Below are positions 11,506-23,100 of a stretch of 64,000 nucleotides of DNA, piece after piece. This DNA comes from Amorphophallus konjac (taxonomy: Eukaryota; Streptophyta; Magnoliopsida; Alismatales; Araceae): NCBI GenBank assembly GCA_022559845.1, contig CM040128.1, positions 225,045,643 to 225,109,642 of the forward strand, written 5' to 3'. A model generated the notes under the pieces. It had not been told where the DNA came from. It ran no database searches and was given only the letters and a program-made list of their open reading frames with translations. Within the stretch, counting starts at the first letter, position 1; each line of letters opens with the position of its first letter. The position numbers and the translations under genes were made by a program.

Positions 11506-14500
11506 GTCGGCCTGGCAGCTGAAGACAACAAGTGGTACCTTGACAGTGGCTGCTCCAGGCACATGACAGGTGACCGATCCAAGTTCAGCAAGATAGAGAT
11601 GAAGGTAGGGGGTCTGGTCAAGTTTGGAGGAAAGAACAAAGGTAAGATTATTGGAGTTGGTACAGTGGGTAAGTCTTCCACAAACTCCATTGAAAAAGTT
11701 CTACTTGTGGAAGGTCTTCAACACAACCTGATTAGCATTAGTCAGTTATGTGACAAGGGTCACAGGGTTGTATTTGATGATAATTCATGTAAAATCCTTA
11801 AAATAAATTCTGATGTGGTTAAATTTGTAGCCAACATGATTAATAATGTCTACATAGTAGATTTAGATGAGGAATCTGAACCTAATATTTATTTCTCTGC
11901 CAATTCTGAAAATGATGTTTTTAAATGGCATAGACGTCTAGGTCATGCTAGTTTTACTACTTTAAATAAATTGGTCAAGCATGATTTAGTTAGAGGCATG
12001 CCTAGAATTGAATTCAATTCGATATCAAAATCATGTGATGCCTGTGCTCTAGGCAAACAGACCAGAAACTCTTTTAAATTAAGATCTGAGTCATTGTCCT
12101 CTAGACCAATGGAACTTCTCCATATGGACCTTTTCGGTCCCACTAGAACTCAGAGTCTTAATGGAAACAGGTTTGGCTATGTCATCATAGATGACTTCTC
12201 TAGATATTCATGGATATTCTTCTTAGCAAATAAAAGTGATGCATTTCAAAAGTTTAATCTATTTTTCAATAAGGTCAAACAAGAAGAGAAACACAAGATC
12301 TGTACCATTCAATCTGATCATGGAGGTGAGTTTGAAAACTCCATGTTTTCTGATCTTTGTGAAAGAGAGGGACTAACTCACAGGTTTTCTTCTCCCAGGA
12401 CACCTGAACAGAATGAGATTGTGGAGAGAAGAAATAGAACTGTGGTGGAGATGGCCCGAACCATGCTGATTGAAAGTAAGTTACCTAGAAGGTTTTGGGC
12501 AGAAGCGGCCAATACAACAACTTACATAATCAACAGGGCTATGGTAAGACCCATTCACAAGAAAACACCCTATGAGCTTCTAAAAGGTAAGAAACCAAAC
12601 TTGTTTCATTTCAGAATTTTTGGAGCAAAATATTTTATTCACGATAATGACAAGAAAGATTTAGACAAGTTTCAAGCTAAAAGCTCCCCTGGAATATTTT
12701 TGGGATATTCAGAAGTGTCTAGGGCATATAGAGTCTTAAACATAACAGACAAAAAGGTTGAAGAGCCTCCACACATTATTTTCAGTGAAAAGAAAGGTGT
12801 GTCTAACATTGAAAATTTTGACAGGGACTCCAATCATGATGGGGAATTCCTAGAAGACCAAGAAGAAGAGAAGACTCAGCTGAGTGGAATAACAAATCCC
12901 CTCAATCAGGAAGGGCCAAGAGAAACAGGTGAGTCTTCAACCAATGTTAGATTTCTTAAAGACCATCCAATCGATAATGTCATAGGCAATCCTGAAGATC
13001 CTCTTCGGACTAGGTCTCATTTTAGGAATGTGAATAATGAAGACTTAATTGCTTTAGTCTCACAAATTGAACCCAAATCAATAGAAGAGGCCTTGGCTGA
13101 TCAAGCTTGGGTCAATGCCATGAGTGAGGAATTAGGCCAGTTCGAAAGAAATAATGTCTGGGAACTTGTTCCAAGACCAGATAATGTTAATATCATAGGA
13201 ACTAAGTGGGTGTTCAAAAATAAAATGAATGAAGATGGAGTCATCTCAAGGAATAAGGCCAGATTAGTAGCCAAGGGCTACTGTCAGGAATTTGGTGTAG
13301 ATTTCGATGAATCCTATGCACCTGTTGCTAGGATGGAGGCTATAAGACTGTTGCTTGCTTTTGCATACTCAAAGAACATAAAACTCCAACAAATGGATGT
13401 TAAAAGTGCTTTTTTAAATGGAGTCATTAAGGAAGAAGTTTTTGTTGAACAACCCCCTGGATTTCAATTTTCTCCTCAACCTGACCAAGTTTTCAGGTTA
13501 AACAAAGCCTTGTATGGTCTAAAGCAGGCTCCAAGAGCATGGTATGAAAGATTGACTGAATTTCTGATCAGCAAGGCCTACAAAAGAGGTAAGGTTGATC
13601 AAACTCTATTTACCAAGGGTACAAATAGAGATCTCATCATAATTCAGGTATATGTAGATGACATAGTATTTGGATCAACTAAGCATAAACTATGTGATGA
13701 ATTTTCTAAAATGATGTCTGCTGAATTTGAAATGAGTTTGGTTGGTGCACTAAAATACTTTCTTGGCTTGCAGGTACAGCAGCTAGAGGATGGGTGCTTC
13801 ATCAACCAGACCAAATACACATTGGAACTGTTCAAGAGGTTTGATATGGAAAACCTAAAGCACATTACAACACCCATGGGTACCAATACCTCACTGGATG
13901 CAGATGAGACAGGTAAAGAAGTAAATGCCAAACTTTATCGAGGTATGATTGGATCTCTTCTTTACCTGACAGCTTCTAGACCTGATATACAATTCAGTGT
14001 AGGAATGCGTGCAAGGTATCAGTCTAGACCTACTGAATTATATTTAGCTGCAGTGAAAAGAATTTTCAGATATTTGTCAACTACTCATTCTCTTGGTTTA
14101 TGGTTTCCTGCATCACACACATTTAACTTAGTTGCATACACAGATGCTGATTATGCAGGCTGTAAACTAGACAGGAAAAGCACTAGTGGTCATTGTGAAT
14201 TTTTGGGTGGGTGTTTAGTGTCTTGGGGCTCCAAGAAACAACATTCTGTGGCCCTCTCCACTGCAGAAGCTGAATATGTAGCTGCAGGGAGTTATGGAAC
14301 ACAAGTCATATGGATTAAACACCAGCTTCAAGACTACCAAGTAGACCTGGGATGCACACCTATCTATTGTGATAACACAAGTGCCATTAATCTTGCCAAA
14401 AATCCTGTTTTGCATTCACGCACCAAACACATAGAGATAAGGCATCATTTCATAAGAGATGAGGTTTCTAAAAGCAATTTTGAACTGATTCATGTAGGCA

Positions 14501-14592
14501 CAGATAATCAGATTGCTGACATCTTCACTAAACCTTTGGATAATGAAAAATTCGCAACACTGAGAAGAGAATTAGGCTTATACAAATTGTGA
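11506..14592 (+). CDS. pol: Copia Pol polyprotein of A (protease, integrase, RT, RNase H)
   Basis: An uninterrupted frame of about 1028 codons, the only intact large coding region here. It opens at 11506 after a TAG (11503-11505); the first internal ATG is 11563, but the protease motif [14 protein letters not shown] (DSG at 11542-11550) lies upstream, so translation from that ATG would lose the active site. Domains in order: GAG-pre-integrase zinc finger (WHRRLGH near 11926, CDAC near 12033); integrase core with Asp in HMDLFGP (about 12125), Asp in QSDHGGEF (about 12316) and Glu in IVERRNRT (about 12424); reverse transcriptase with YVDD (13651-13662); RNase H with DADYAGC (about 14141) and [12 protein letters not shown] (about 14250). 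It is +1 relative to gag. One oddity is QNE before IVERRNRT, where B has QNG. Confidence 0.93.
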   Translation, partial: VGLAAEDNKWYLDSGCSRHMTGDRSKFSKIEMKVGGLVKFGGKNKGKIIGVGTVGKSSTNSIEKVLLVEGLQHNLISISQLCDKGHRVVFDDNSCKILKINSDVVKFVANMINNVYIVDLDEESEPNIYFSANSENDVFKWHRRLGHASFTTLNKLVKHDLVRGMPRIEFNSISKSCDACALGKQTRNSFKLRSESLSSRPMELLHMDLFGPTRTQSLNGNRFGYVIIDDFSRYSWIFFLANKSDAFQKFNLFFNKVKQEEKHKICTIQSDHGGEFENSMFSDLCEREGLTHRFSSPRTPEQNEIVERRNRTVVEMARTMLIESKLPRRFWAEAANTTTYIINRAMVRPIHKKTPYELLKGKKPNLFHFRIFGAKYFIHDNDKKDLDKFQAKSSPGIFLGYSEVSRAYRVLNITDKKVEEPPHIIFSEKKGVSNIENFDRDSNHDGEFLEDQEEEKTQLSGITNPLNQEGPRETGESSTNVRFLKDHPIDNVIGNPEDPLRTRSHFRNVNNEDLIALVSQIEPKSIEEALADQAWVNAMSEELGQFERNNVWELVPRPDNVNIIGTKWVFKNKMNEDGVISRNKARLVAKGYCQEFGVDFDESYAPVARMEAIRLLLAFAYSKNIKLQQMDVKSAFLNGVIKEEVFVEQPPGFQFSPQPDQVFRLNKALYGLKQAPRAWYERLTEFLISKAYKRGKVDQTLFTKGTNRDLIIIQVYVDDIVFGSTKHKLCDEFSKMMSAEFEMSLVGALKYFLGLQVQQLEDGCFINQTKYTLELFKRFDMENLKHITTPMGTNTSLDADETGKEVNAKLYRGMIGSLLYLTASRPDIQFSVGMRARYQSRPTELYLAAVKRIFRYLSTTHSLGLWFPASHTFNLVAYTDADYAGCKLDRKSTSGHCEFLGGCLVSWGSKKQHSVALSTAEAEYVAAGSYGTQVIWIKHQLQDYQVDLGCTPIYCDNTSAINLAKNPVLHSRTKHIEIRHHFIRDEVSKSNFELIHVGTDNQIADIFTKPLDNEKFATLRRELGLYKL

Positions 14593-16012
14593 AGTCTGTT
14601 CTTTTTGTGAGGGGGAGTTCTGTCTATCTGTTGGTTAGCTTTCAGGACTTCTTTGAGTGAGGGGGAGCTGATTAAGCTGTGAGAGGAAGAGTTCTTTGAC
14701 AGATTCAAAAAGTTGGACCAGATATGTGTCTTTGCTGAGTTTCATGATAGATCTAGTGTGGTTCTCTCAGACAGTAGAATGTCACTTAATTCTTAAGTCT
14801 ATAAGTCAGTGATTCTAAAATCCAGTCAGAATCTTTCCTTTAGTATTCTTCCAGAGATCTGGATTAATTGTAAAAGGTATATCTTCTTACATTGTTAATA
14901 ATTCTGGTTCAGGCCAAAACTTGTATGTCTTGATATCTGACCCAATCAGCTTGAAATCTAGACTTCAAGAGTCACTTCAAGAAGTAGTCCTTCTGGTATT
15001 GCTTTCAATCATTCTATCTCTTCAACACAAGGGCTTAACTGAACAAACATGTCTTGTATTGGGCACTGAGAAACTGGGAGTTTCATCAATGAAATGAATA
15101 TTTCTCCTATGTCATGAGATGTCAAATGCTTAAAAATGAATGAGAAGACATGACAGAGCAATGGTGGCTTGCTGGTGAGTAACTGGGGACTCTGGCCTCT
15201 AATCAAGGTGTTTTCTCAAGTCAAAAGCCACATTTACTAACTCTGTTCCTTAATAAAAAAAAACAAAGGAAGTAATGAGGTACTCACTCTGAGTAACTGG
15301 GGATTCAGGCCTCTAATCAAGGTGTATCTCTAATGTCAAAAGAGTGAATCACCAACTTACTCATTGATCTTCTTGAAAATCATCTCAAAAATTCCTTGTT
15401 GTTGTGCAACTAATGGATTGCTTGTCCTCAATACCTTGAGAACACCTCTCTGAATTTGTCTCTTGCTGTCTTGTAGAATAGTTGAATGCACAGCTATATC
15501 AGGCCATACTTGTTAACTTCTGCTCTAAATCATACACTTTGTATGCTGATAAACCTTTCTATCATTCTATGTCTCTATTGTGTACTGGGGTTTACAGAAT
15601 CTTCACTTGAGTTTAGAACCTCACTTATTCTCTTAAGACCTACTCTTGACTTTCTGCACTAAGCAGTTACTGCACTTCGTCCTCATGTTGCCAGCACTTT
15701 CATATATTCTACATTGGCTTTTGTTGATGTCAAAGGGGGAGAGAAGTTTAGCAATATCAGTAGATCAGATCATGAGTTGAGGGGGAGATTTGTTCTTGAG
15801 CCAAGGAAATAACTTGTCTTGTGAGGAAAAGAGATGAGAGTGAGAAGTGGGGGAGTGGTTTTTGAAAAAGAAAGAATTCTGCAGTAGTATTTAATTTGTC
15901 TGTGCTTGCACTTGCTTTGAATTTGCTTTGTTTGTTGAAGCTGCAGTTAATTGCTTGATATGCCATGATATTGCTTGATTCATAGTGTTGCCATCATCAA
16001 AAAGGGGGAGAT
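14593..16012 (+). other. Non-coding 3' region of A with multiple polypurine tracts
   Basis: About 1.4 kb between pol and the 3' LTR without a supportable gene. GAGGGGGAG or close forms occur at 14609-14617, 14659-14667, 15732-15743, 15779-15790 and 15847-15855. The LTR-proximal AAAAAGGGGGAGAT (15999-16012) is the actual plus-strand primer position. Repeated polypurine tracts are a described Sirevirus trait. A duplicated segment (AACTGGGGAYTC..GGCCTCTAATCAAGGTGT) occurs near 15181 and 15296. Confidence 0.85.
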
Positions 16013-18637
16013 TGTTGCATCCCTACGGTTTTGATGATGTCTCACACTATAAATCAATCTTCTATCTCTAGATTAATTCATGCTTCATCATGTAAATGAG
16101 TGCAGTTCATATGGTTGTCAGATAATATGCTCTACTTGATTCTGTCTACACTCTGTCTGCATAGTCTGAACAGTGGTGGGTCGACCCCTCCTTGCTGATG
16201 AGTCGACCCCTCAGTACATTAATCATCTTAGTCAGTCCATTCACTGGCCTTTCTATTCAAGTCCATACAACAGGACTGTAGCCTGTTTATCTGAAAGTCT
16301 ATACATCCGGAAAGGGGCCATGTCTATACATTCTTCCGTTGAATTCATTCAAAGTCTATACATCGGCTTGATTGAATAAAGTATGTACATTGGCTTCACA
16401 TCTACAAGTCTGTACATTGGCTTCATATCATAAAGTCTATACATTGGCTTCGCATCTGCAAGTCTGTACATCGGCTTCAACTCTCCAAGTCTATACATCG
16501 CCTTCAGACATTCAAGTCTATACACTCCATGCTCATTCAAGTCTATACATCCACAGTGTAACTTCAAAGTCTGAACATTGTCTCACTCCATCAAAGTCCA
16601 TACATTCTCAGCTGAACCCCATGTCTATACAGTGGCCTCGAGCGTCTCAAGTCTACACACTGTCTTTGGCCTAAAAGTCTATACAGTCGCTGCACTGTAC
16701 AAGTCCATACACTGGCAGCCCTGCAGAAGTCTATACATTGGCTCAAACATTCCAACTCTGTACAATGGTCCTTCGAACACTCCAAGTCTATACAGTCTGC
16801 TTTCACGATTTAGATTCTATACATCGTTCCTCAAAGGCTAAGTGTATACACTGCTCACCGCCTCACTAAGCGTCTCACTTGCTAGTCTATACATCGTTGT
16901 TGGGCATCAAAGTTTGTACACTGCATCGTCTCAACTTGCGTCTCACTGAGCATCCATTCACTGTAAAGTCTGTACAGACCTCATCGTCTTGAGAACGTCT
17001 CATGCCTTTACCAAAGTCTGTACATCGCACAACTTTCATACTTTCATTCTATTGTGCATCCTCTTTAAAACGAAGTGTGTACAGTCATTGGCTAACTGTT
17101 GAAGTCTGTACACTCAGTTAACCTGCAAGTCTATACACTCTCTCATTTGAAACACTTGCTCAACTACTGTTTCACTGTCTACACATTCAATGCCTTCAAG
17201 CATTGTTCTCTTCGAAGTCTATACATCATCGTCTATTCATTGAAGTCCATACAGTGCATACTGTTGCACTTCAAGTCCATACACTGAGCTCGCTGAAAAA
17301 CCTCAACTCTATACACTCTCACACTGTGACACACTGGCCTATTTGGCATCCCTGAGTCTATACACTTGAGGGCCTCATACACTTCACAGAAGTCCACACA
17401 TTTCATCCTTTGTGCTAATGCATTCTTCAGCTAGTCTATACACTGAGTTTGCTTGAAGTCTCACAAGTCTATACACTGAGTTTGCTTGAAGTCTCACAAG
17501 TCTATACACTCCCTCAGTGTACACACTTACTTAATCTGATATCCTAATGTCTATACATTTGTATCTGACTGAACTAACTAATCACAGTTCTTTGTCTCAG
17601 CCTGCAGGTGATACAGGTCAATGATTGGGCACGTGAGCCAAGGATGATACCTGGCACGTGATCCGAGAATGCTCTAGAAAGGGAGGGAACGAGACTCCCT
17701 CGTGTGAAGGCCTGAAACTCAGGTCGAAAGCCATATAAAAGGTGCCCTCTGCGAAGAGATGGTGTGAACTGGAGAAAAAGCCTAAGAGCAGAATTCCTGA
17801 GCAGAAGAAGAAAAGAGAGAGAGCCTCCACGTTCCAGAAAGAAGATAGAAAGAAAAGATTAGAGAGCAGTCCTGTGAGAGAAAAGTCTGAGTGAGAGAGA
17901 AGAGTCTATTTGCTTCTTCGGAAGCTACATTTTGTATTTGATTTTTCTGAAATGATTTGTGTTCATCGTTGGTCTTGTTTACATTTCTATTTTTCTTTTT
18001 ATTTCTTCATATATCTGATCTCGAGTTGTTACCCTCCGGTGTTTGGAGGAAGGGAGTGTTACTCCGGTTTCCCTCTGGGCTGCAGAGGAAGAGAGATCGT
18101 AGATCTCTAGTTTTGCTAGTGATGGGTTGCGTTAGCAGGTTCCCTCCAGGTTGGAGGAAGGGAGAGCTATCTCCGGTTCTGCTCTAGCTGGTGGCTGGAA
18201 CAGGTTTCAAGCTCTGTGGGTAGCAGAGTTTGGTTGAGGGATTTGTTTCCCTTGGTTATTCAAGCTGTGTGGTAGCACATTGTTCGCAGACTGAGTCTAC
18301 AGGTTTCTAGCATTGGCTAGTGGAATCCTTACTCTAGTTGGAGTGAGGGGTGGATGTAGATTGTGGACTACAATCGAACCACCTTAAAATCTCTTGTCTC
18401 CTCTGTGGTTTGCTGCAATTGTTGATGCTCTCTATCTGCTTGGCAATGTGCTTGTGTGTGGACGGCCTCTTCCAATCGCATCTTATTACTCTGCTTTAGT
18501 TTCTCACTGCATTAGCTATTTTGTTTAACTATATTCGGTAGGGTGATTTTTGAAGTACTGATTTTCCGCTGAAGTTGTTCAAATCGGGAGTGATCTATTC
18601 ATCCCCCCCCTTCTATATCACTCTTGCTGCGCTAACA
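16013..18637 (+). repeat. 3' LTR of A (2625 bp)
   Basis: Starts TGTTGCATCCC right after the polypurine tract and ends GCTAACA, followed by the TSD ATGGG (18638-18642). It repeats the 5' LTR nearly base for base, including the motif array (16259-17559) and TATAAAA (17734-17740). Confidence 0.95.
16259..17559 (+). repeat. AAGTCTATACA-like motif array in the 3' LTR of A
   Basis: Same array as in the 5' LTR, same spacing and copy number by eye, with scattered base changes between CTATACA and CTGTACA forms at corresponding copies. Confidence 0.9.
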
Positions 18638-18642
18638 ATGGG

Positions 18643-19150
18643 GGCTTTTGAGAGGGGGGTTGAAGCGGCGCGGTGGAACAGTGGCCGCGCCGTTTTAACT
18701 CGAGTTGGAATAGCTATGTGGGGTTGTTTCAATGCTTTTTACTATGTCTTCTTTCTTTTCTTTTACCCGAAGCCCGGTCTGGTGTTGGTTTGCTCATTCA
18801 GTTAATAAATTAAGCTGGTGACGAGGAGGTTTAAGAGTTTTAAGTGGTTTATTAAGATGGATTGGCGTAGATATTAGGTGTTTCGTTCAGGGGAGTTTAA
18901 TTCATAGAGTTATTGTGTGTTCGGCTTGCTTTATAGAGGCTTCAAACATATGTCGTTCTTGGCATCGGCAGGTGGCCTCTTCATTTGTTCTTGAGTGTTC
19001 TTTAATTCCTGGCGAAAATTGGGTAGCATCTCCCTCGAACCGGGACTTGCCAGAGATAATAGAAGGCCACCAAACGGATTGCTCCGGGGTGACCCTCAAA
19101 ATTCGGAGTGGCCTCACGGCGGTCCGACAACCTAAATGTGAGTATGGAAC
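18643..19150 (-). repeat. 5' LTR of D, middle segment
   Basis: Piece of D's LTR between elements A and C. It begins after A's TSD (18638-18642) and ends with GGAAC (19146-19150), which recurs as GGAAT after C (46743-46747). It contains a GGCGCGG/GCGCGCC box near 18666-18692 on the same side as the boxes at 6460-6660. No gene seen. Confidence 0.8.
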
Positions 19151-19504
19151 TGTGGACATCAAAAAAATGATGATGATCATACGACATGCACGTCTCAGCA
19201 CTCGAGAACGAGTCGAAGACGGAAAGGCCGAATAAACCCTATGCCTCCTCCAAGAAGGACGAATACCTACCCGGTGCTCCGCCACCCAACAAAGAAGCCC
19301 CTCGGGTTGAAGAGATAGCCCCGGCTCCCAAGTCGGCAATGCCGAAGGTCGAATCAAAAGAAACTCAGGAATTCGAACGCATGCTCGGCATACATCGAAA
19401 ATCACTTAAAGCCCTGAATCGAGACTCGGAGGCTCACAACTAAAGCAACACAGGAGGGCAAGCATCTGTCCGAATCGCCACTAAGCTGGGAGGGAGCCCA
19501 TTGA

Positions 19505-19700
19505 CGCTTAAACCGGCACGGCATAGCCTTAAACCGGCGCGCCCCTCCAAGGGGACTTAAACTGGCGCGCCCCACCCAAGGGGCCTTAATCCGGCGCGCC
19601 CCCTTGCTTATGCTTAGTCCGGCGTGCACCTTTACATGATGCTAGTCCGGCATGGCCCTTTATGTGTTGTTAATCTGGCGCGCATAACACCACGCCGGTT
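19505..19700 (+). repeat. GGCGCGCC-box cluster 1 in the 5' LTR of C
   Basis: About eight copies of TTAAWCYGGCGCGCCCC or shortened forms (GGCGTGC, GGCATGGCC), each usually after TTAA. They lie about 350 bases upstream of the TATA box. The 8-base core GGCGCGCC is self-complementary. Repeated in the 3' LTR at about 43195-43370. Confidence 0.8.
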
Positions 19701-20054
19701 TAACTCAAATGCCATCCCATCTGCCAACCGATACCCTATTTTCGCATCAGCCTGGTGCCTGGAGGGCATTCAATGCTCTGAAGCCCTGTCTCCATGGGCA
19801 TTCAATGCTCTGCAGCCCTGTCTCCACCTCCATTCGACAACGCAGCTGCATCGACGGTGAAGACAAGCATCGATGGGGGGAGTAGCAGCAGCAAATCTTC
19901 CGGCAAACCCGCAAACATCCCTTCCTCGGATAAATGCCAGCGTACTGCGCAAATCAAGAGACGACACCATGGCATGTCAACTCCGGATGCCTCAACGAAC
20001 GAGGAGGAAGATGGCGGGAGTTCCTTCCGTCCGAGCAAAGAAAGGGCAGCCGGC

Positions 20055-20062
20055 TATATATA
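20055..20062 (+). promoter_or_regulatory. TATA box of the 5' LTR of C
   Basis: TATATATA within CGGCTATATATACTC, preserved at 43725-43732 in the 3' LTR and followed by an A/G-rich transcribed-type leader. Confidence 0.6.
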
Positions 20063-21004
20063 CTCTGCATGTTCGATAGAGAGAAGAGGATGGGCTATTG
20101 AAAAGAGGAGAGAAGCTGGAACCCCCGGAGGGTGATTAAGAAGAGAAGAGAGGGCCACCCGAAGAAAAAGAAAAGGGCTTCGTCCCCGTGCCGGAGAGGT
20201 GAAGAGAAAAGAGTGAGGGTGAGAGGTGAGTCAGAGGGCAAAGAGCATGTGCTCTCTTCCCCTCCTCCGTCAATGTATTCTCTCCCCCCCTTGCAATGCA
20301 TTTCATTCTTTTTATCTCCAGATAAACCCCCTATGCATTAGAACCTTCCCCCGTTTGTGTGGATGAATAAAAAGAAAAGTCCTCTTGCGAGCGCGATGTT
20401 CTTTGTTTAGCCTCTGCTCCCCTTTCTCTCGGTTTTCTTATCATCCAGGGACCTCGGAGACCTGCCTCTCTGTGGCACGGCCTTCAGAGGAACCCATCAA
20501 AGGGATGAACATTCATGGCCTTGTGGCATACATTTGCCCCGCTTCACGAAATCATCACCCGTGAGCTGCTGGAGCTCTTGAAGGCTAGTCCTCGAGCCTC
20601 CACAAGCGCTTACGGGTTAACGGAGTTCTTACTCAGAGTTTTGAGGTTCACCCGGGAGCAATTTGTTTAGTGTTCCCCATTTTTCTCTGGCAAGCTTCAG
20701 TCCGGGGGAGATGCTGCCCAATTTTAGCAAGGAGCATAAACAGTAAGAACTAAGAACGAATGCACACAGAGGTAAACAAACTAAAGTTCTCCCTGTCAGA
20801 AAATGCCTAGATAAGAAAACCCCTCTGAATAAAACACTTGAATCCTCGTGCTAAGTCAGCTTGACAAATAATCAAAATACCTAAATCTCCTCTCCACAAA
20901 GCTAATCCATCAACTGGACGAACAAACTAATCAATAAATCAAGCCACGGGTGAAAGAAAGAAGAAATAGAACAAACAGAATGAAATAAAACCTCACAGAA
21001 CTTA

Positions 21005-21330
21005 TTCGGCGTGATCTTAATCCGGCGTGGCCTTATCCGGCGTGGTCCCCCCCGCGCCGGTTTAACTCTACACTCAAAACCACTCTTAAACCCTTGGAAT
21101 GAATAGTGCGCGCTCCCTTCATCTTCTTGGAATCCATCCGGCGCGCCCCTTGCATAGCCCCCTTAAACCGGCGCGCCTCACTATTCATTACCCTATTCCG
21201 GCGCGCCCTTGGCCCCTCTTCCTTCTTGCCATATAACCGGCGCGCCCCCCTCTTAACACACTTAAACCGGCGCGCCCTCCTCTTGATATTAATCTGGCAC
21301 GCCCCATCCCCCTTTGCTTCCTTAATCCGG
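21005..21330 (+). repeat. GGCGCGCC-box cluster 2 in the 5' LTR of C
   Basis: About ten boxes of the TTAAACCGGCGCGCC type separated by 15-30 bases, downstream of the TATA box and so probably transcribed. Some read as CGTGCC or CACGCC, as expected from C-to-T loss. Corresponding copies lie at about 44670-45005. Confidence 0.8.
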
Positions 21331-21659
21331 CGTGCCTGAAAGAAAGAAGGTGATCAATCAAATAATAAAAAAATATATACTTCAAGTTAATAGAAAACTA
21401 ATCAAAAGTTGCCCTTGCTATAATTAAAATTTTGTTCCGGGGGTGCTGCCCCCTTGACCCCCGCGACCTGACCGCGTAGGTCGATCCACGTGTGAGGGCG
21501 CACGATGGCGAGTTCGGGCTCCACACCTAATGACTCACTTCCCCGGACTGTGCGTGAAGAGAAAAGCAATGACACCCTGTGGCATCAGACGTGGTCCTCG
21601 GAAACCCCGATATGGCCATAGTCCGCAACCACCTCGGGCCAATAGATCATCAGCTTGAC

Positions 21660-22270
21660 TCACCTCTATCGGGATCCAATCCCGCATCCACATTAACCTT
21701 GCCGTATCTGCGGCAGACATTCGTACGGTTTTGTCACCGTCTTTTATGTTACAAACACGGACTTCTATTCGAATAAGAAATGGTCCGTTAGTGACCGACA
21801 TATATATACCGGGATTTAATCCCGCACCTGCATTAAACTTGCCATACTCTCGGCAGACATTCGTATGATTTGGTGAAGAGAAAAGTAATGATGCCCCACT
21901 AGATCAGACTTGGATCTCGGGAGCCCCCACCCAGAGGTGACCATGATCCGAACTTATCCTGGGCCGAAAGTTTGTTAGATCGACCCGTCTTCATCGGGAT
22001 CCGATCCCGCACCCACATTAAACTTGCCGCACCTACGGCAGACATCCGCACGGTTTTATCGTCATCCTCGACGCTACTAATATGGACTTCCGTCCGAATA
22101 ATGAATGGTCCGTTAGTGACCAGCATATATGCCGGGATCTAATCCCGCGCTTGCATTAAACTTGCCGTACTCATGGCAGACATTTGCACGGACTCGCTCC
22201 CGTCACCGTCTTGTTTTCTATATGGACCTTTGTCCGAACATAAAATGGCCCGTGTATGACAGACAAAATC
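21660..22270 (+). repeat. Degenerate tandem units with inverted repeats in the 5' LTR of C
   Basis: A module is repeated about four times with drift: CGGGATTTAATCCCG (inverted repeat), CATTAAACTTGCCGTA, GCCGTATCTGCGGC-like (inverted repeat), then CGGACTTCCGTCCG (inverted repeat) followed by AATAATGAATGG, then GGTCCGTTAGTGACCGACA. The same modules are in the 3' LTR (about 45340-45920) and partly in D (about 5740-5890). Confidence 0.75.
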
Positions 22271-23082
22271 CGAACGGAATGAGGCGGCTCTCGTCATCCT
22301 TGGACCCTCCGCATGGGAACATCAATGAGGCCTTCATGGGTTACGCTTAGACCTTGGGTCTATCCCGATTATGGTCATTGTCTCACCCATATCCTCGGCC
22401 TATAGCTCGCTCTCTTCGGACACGTTTTGATTTTGGGATCTAGTCCCGGGATTCTTCCCCGTTACCCTCCGGCACCGAAAACATTAATGATGCCCACACA
22501 AGCCCCGTTTGGACTGCGGGAGGCGCCCCCGGTATGGTCCTGACTCGATCTTGCACCGGGTCAACAGATTTACCGGGCTTTTGACCGCTCTAACCGAGAT
22601 TTAGCTGAATGCTTTCTGTTCTTCTGAACAATAAATTTACCGTATCTCGGCATACACATGCTCCAGATTTCTCGCAACAACCACGCTTTTCTCGAGCCGG
22701 ACATTCGTCCGAACATTAAATGGTCAGCACACGACCGACATGACCGCGAATGGTTTTCTTCTCGCCCTCGCACGAGGATTTCAATACCTTCTAATATACC
22801 TTTCATGCAATTAATTTCCTGGCCATGAGGCCCTAAATCTCGGCAATTAATCAAGGGTGTTCCCTCGTATGGGGGATGTAAATGACGTCGTGACCTTTAT
22901 GGCACGGCGGGTTTTGGTCCCGACACGAACCACACAATCATCTGACGAAGTCAGATCGAGCGCACCATGGGCTCTTCGGAGCCCGAATAAATTGTCACTT
23001 TGTGACTGGCACGCCCACGCACTTAATAAACGCCAATAAATGAACAAACAACGATCTTAAATAAAAAGTGCGTCCACAAGTC

Positions 23083-23100
23083 TGGCACGCCCGGTGGGAC
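23083..23100 (+). other. Primer-binding site of C
   Basis: TGGCACGCCCGGTGGGAC four bases after the LTR end at 23078; identical to the site in D. The leader that follows also matches D (CACCCTTCATCTCTT then GCCGGGA or ACCGGGA). Confidence 0.8.

Larger units (their letters stand above)
6689..18637 (+). mobile_element. Copia/Sirevirus-type LTR retrotransposon A, structurally complete
   Basis: A full-length 11.9-kb element with two long, nearly identical LTRs (6689-9310 and 16013-18637), both starting TGTT and ending GCTAACA. It has a 5-bp TSD ATGGG (6684-6688 and 18638-18642). The primer site TGGTATCAGAGC (9313-9324) matches the initiator Met tRNA site usual in plant Copia elements. Order gag, protease, integrase, reverse transcriptase, RNase H makes it Ty1/Copia. 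The long gag with a coiled-coil tail after the zinc knuckle, and several GAGGGGGAG-like polypurine tracts before the 3' LTR, are Sirevirus features. By eye the LTRs differ at one to two bases per hundred, so the insertion is fairly recent. It lies inside the LTR of D. Confidence 0.95.
19151..23078 (+). repeat. 5' LTR of C (3928 bp)
   Basis: Paired with 42843-46742; by eye about three differences per hundred bases. Layout: GATGATGATCATACGACA start block, first GGCGCGCC-box cluster (19505-19700), TATA (20055-20062), A/G-rich untranslated part, second box cluster (21005-21330), AATTAAAATTTTGTTCCGGG block near 21421, degenerate hairpin-bearing tandem units (about 21660-22270), and the ATGGGGGATGTAAAT block near 22868. 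Confidence 0.92.

Noticed and set aside
19794..20135. 113-codon frame in the 5' LTR of C, also open (140 codons) in the 3' LTR
   Set aside because: Present in both LTRs because they are copies. It spans the TATA box, has low-complexity composition and resembles no family.
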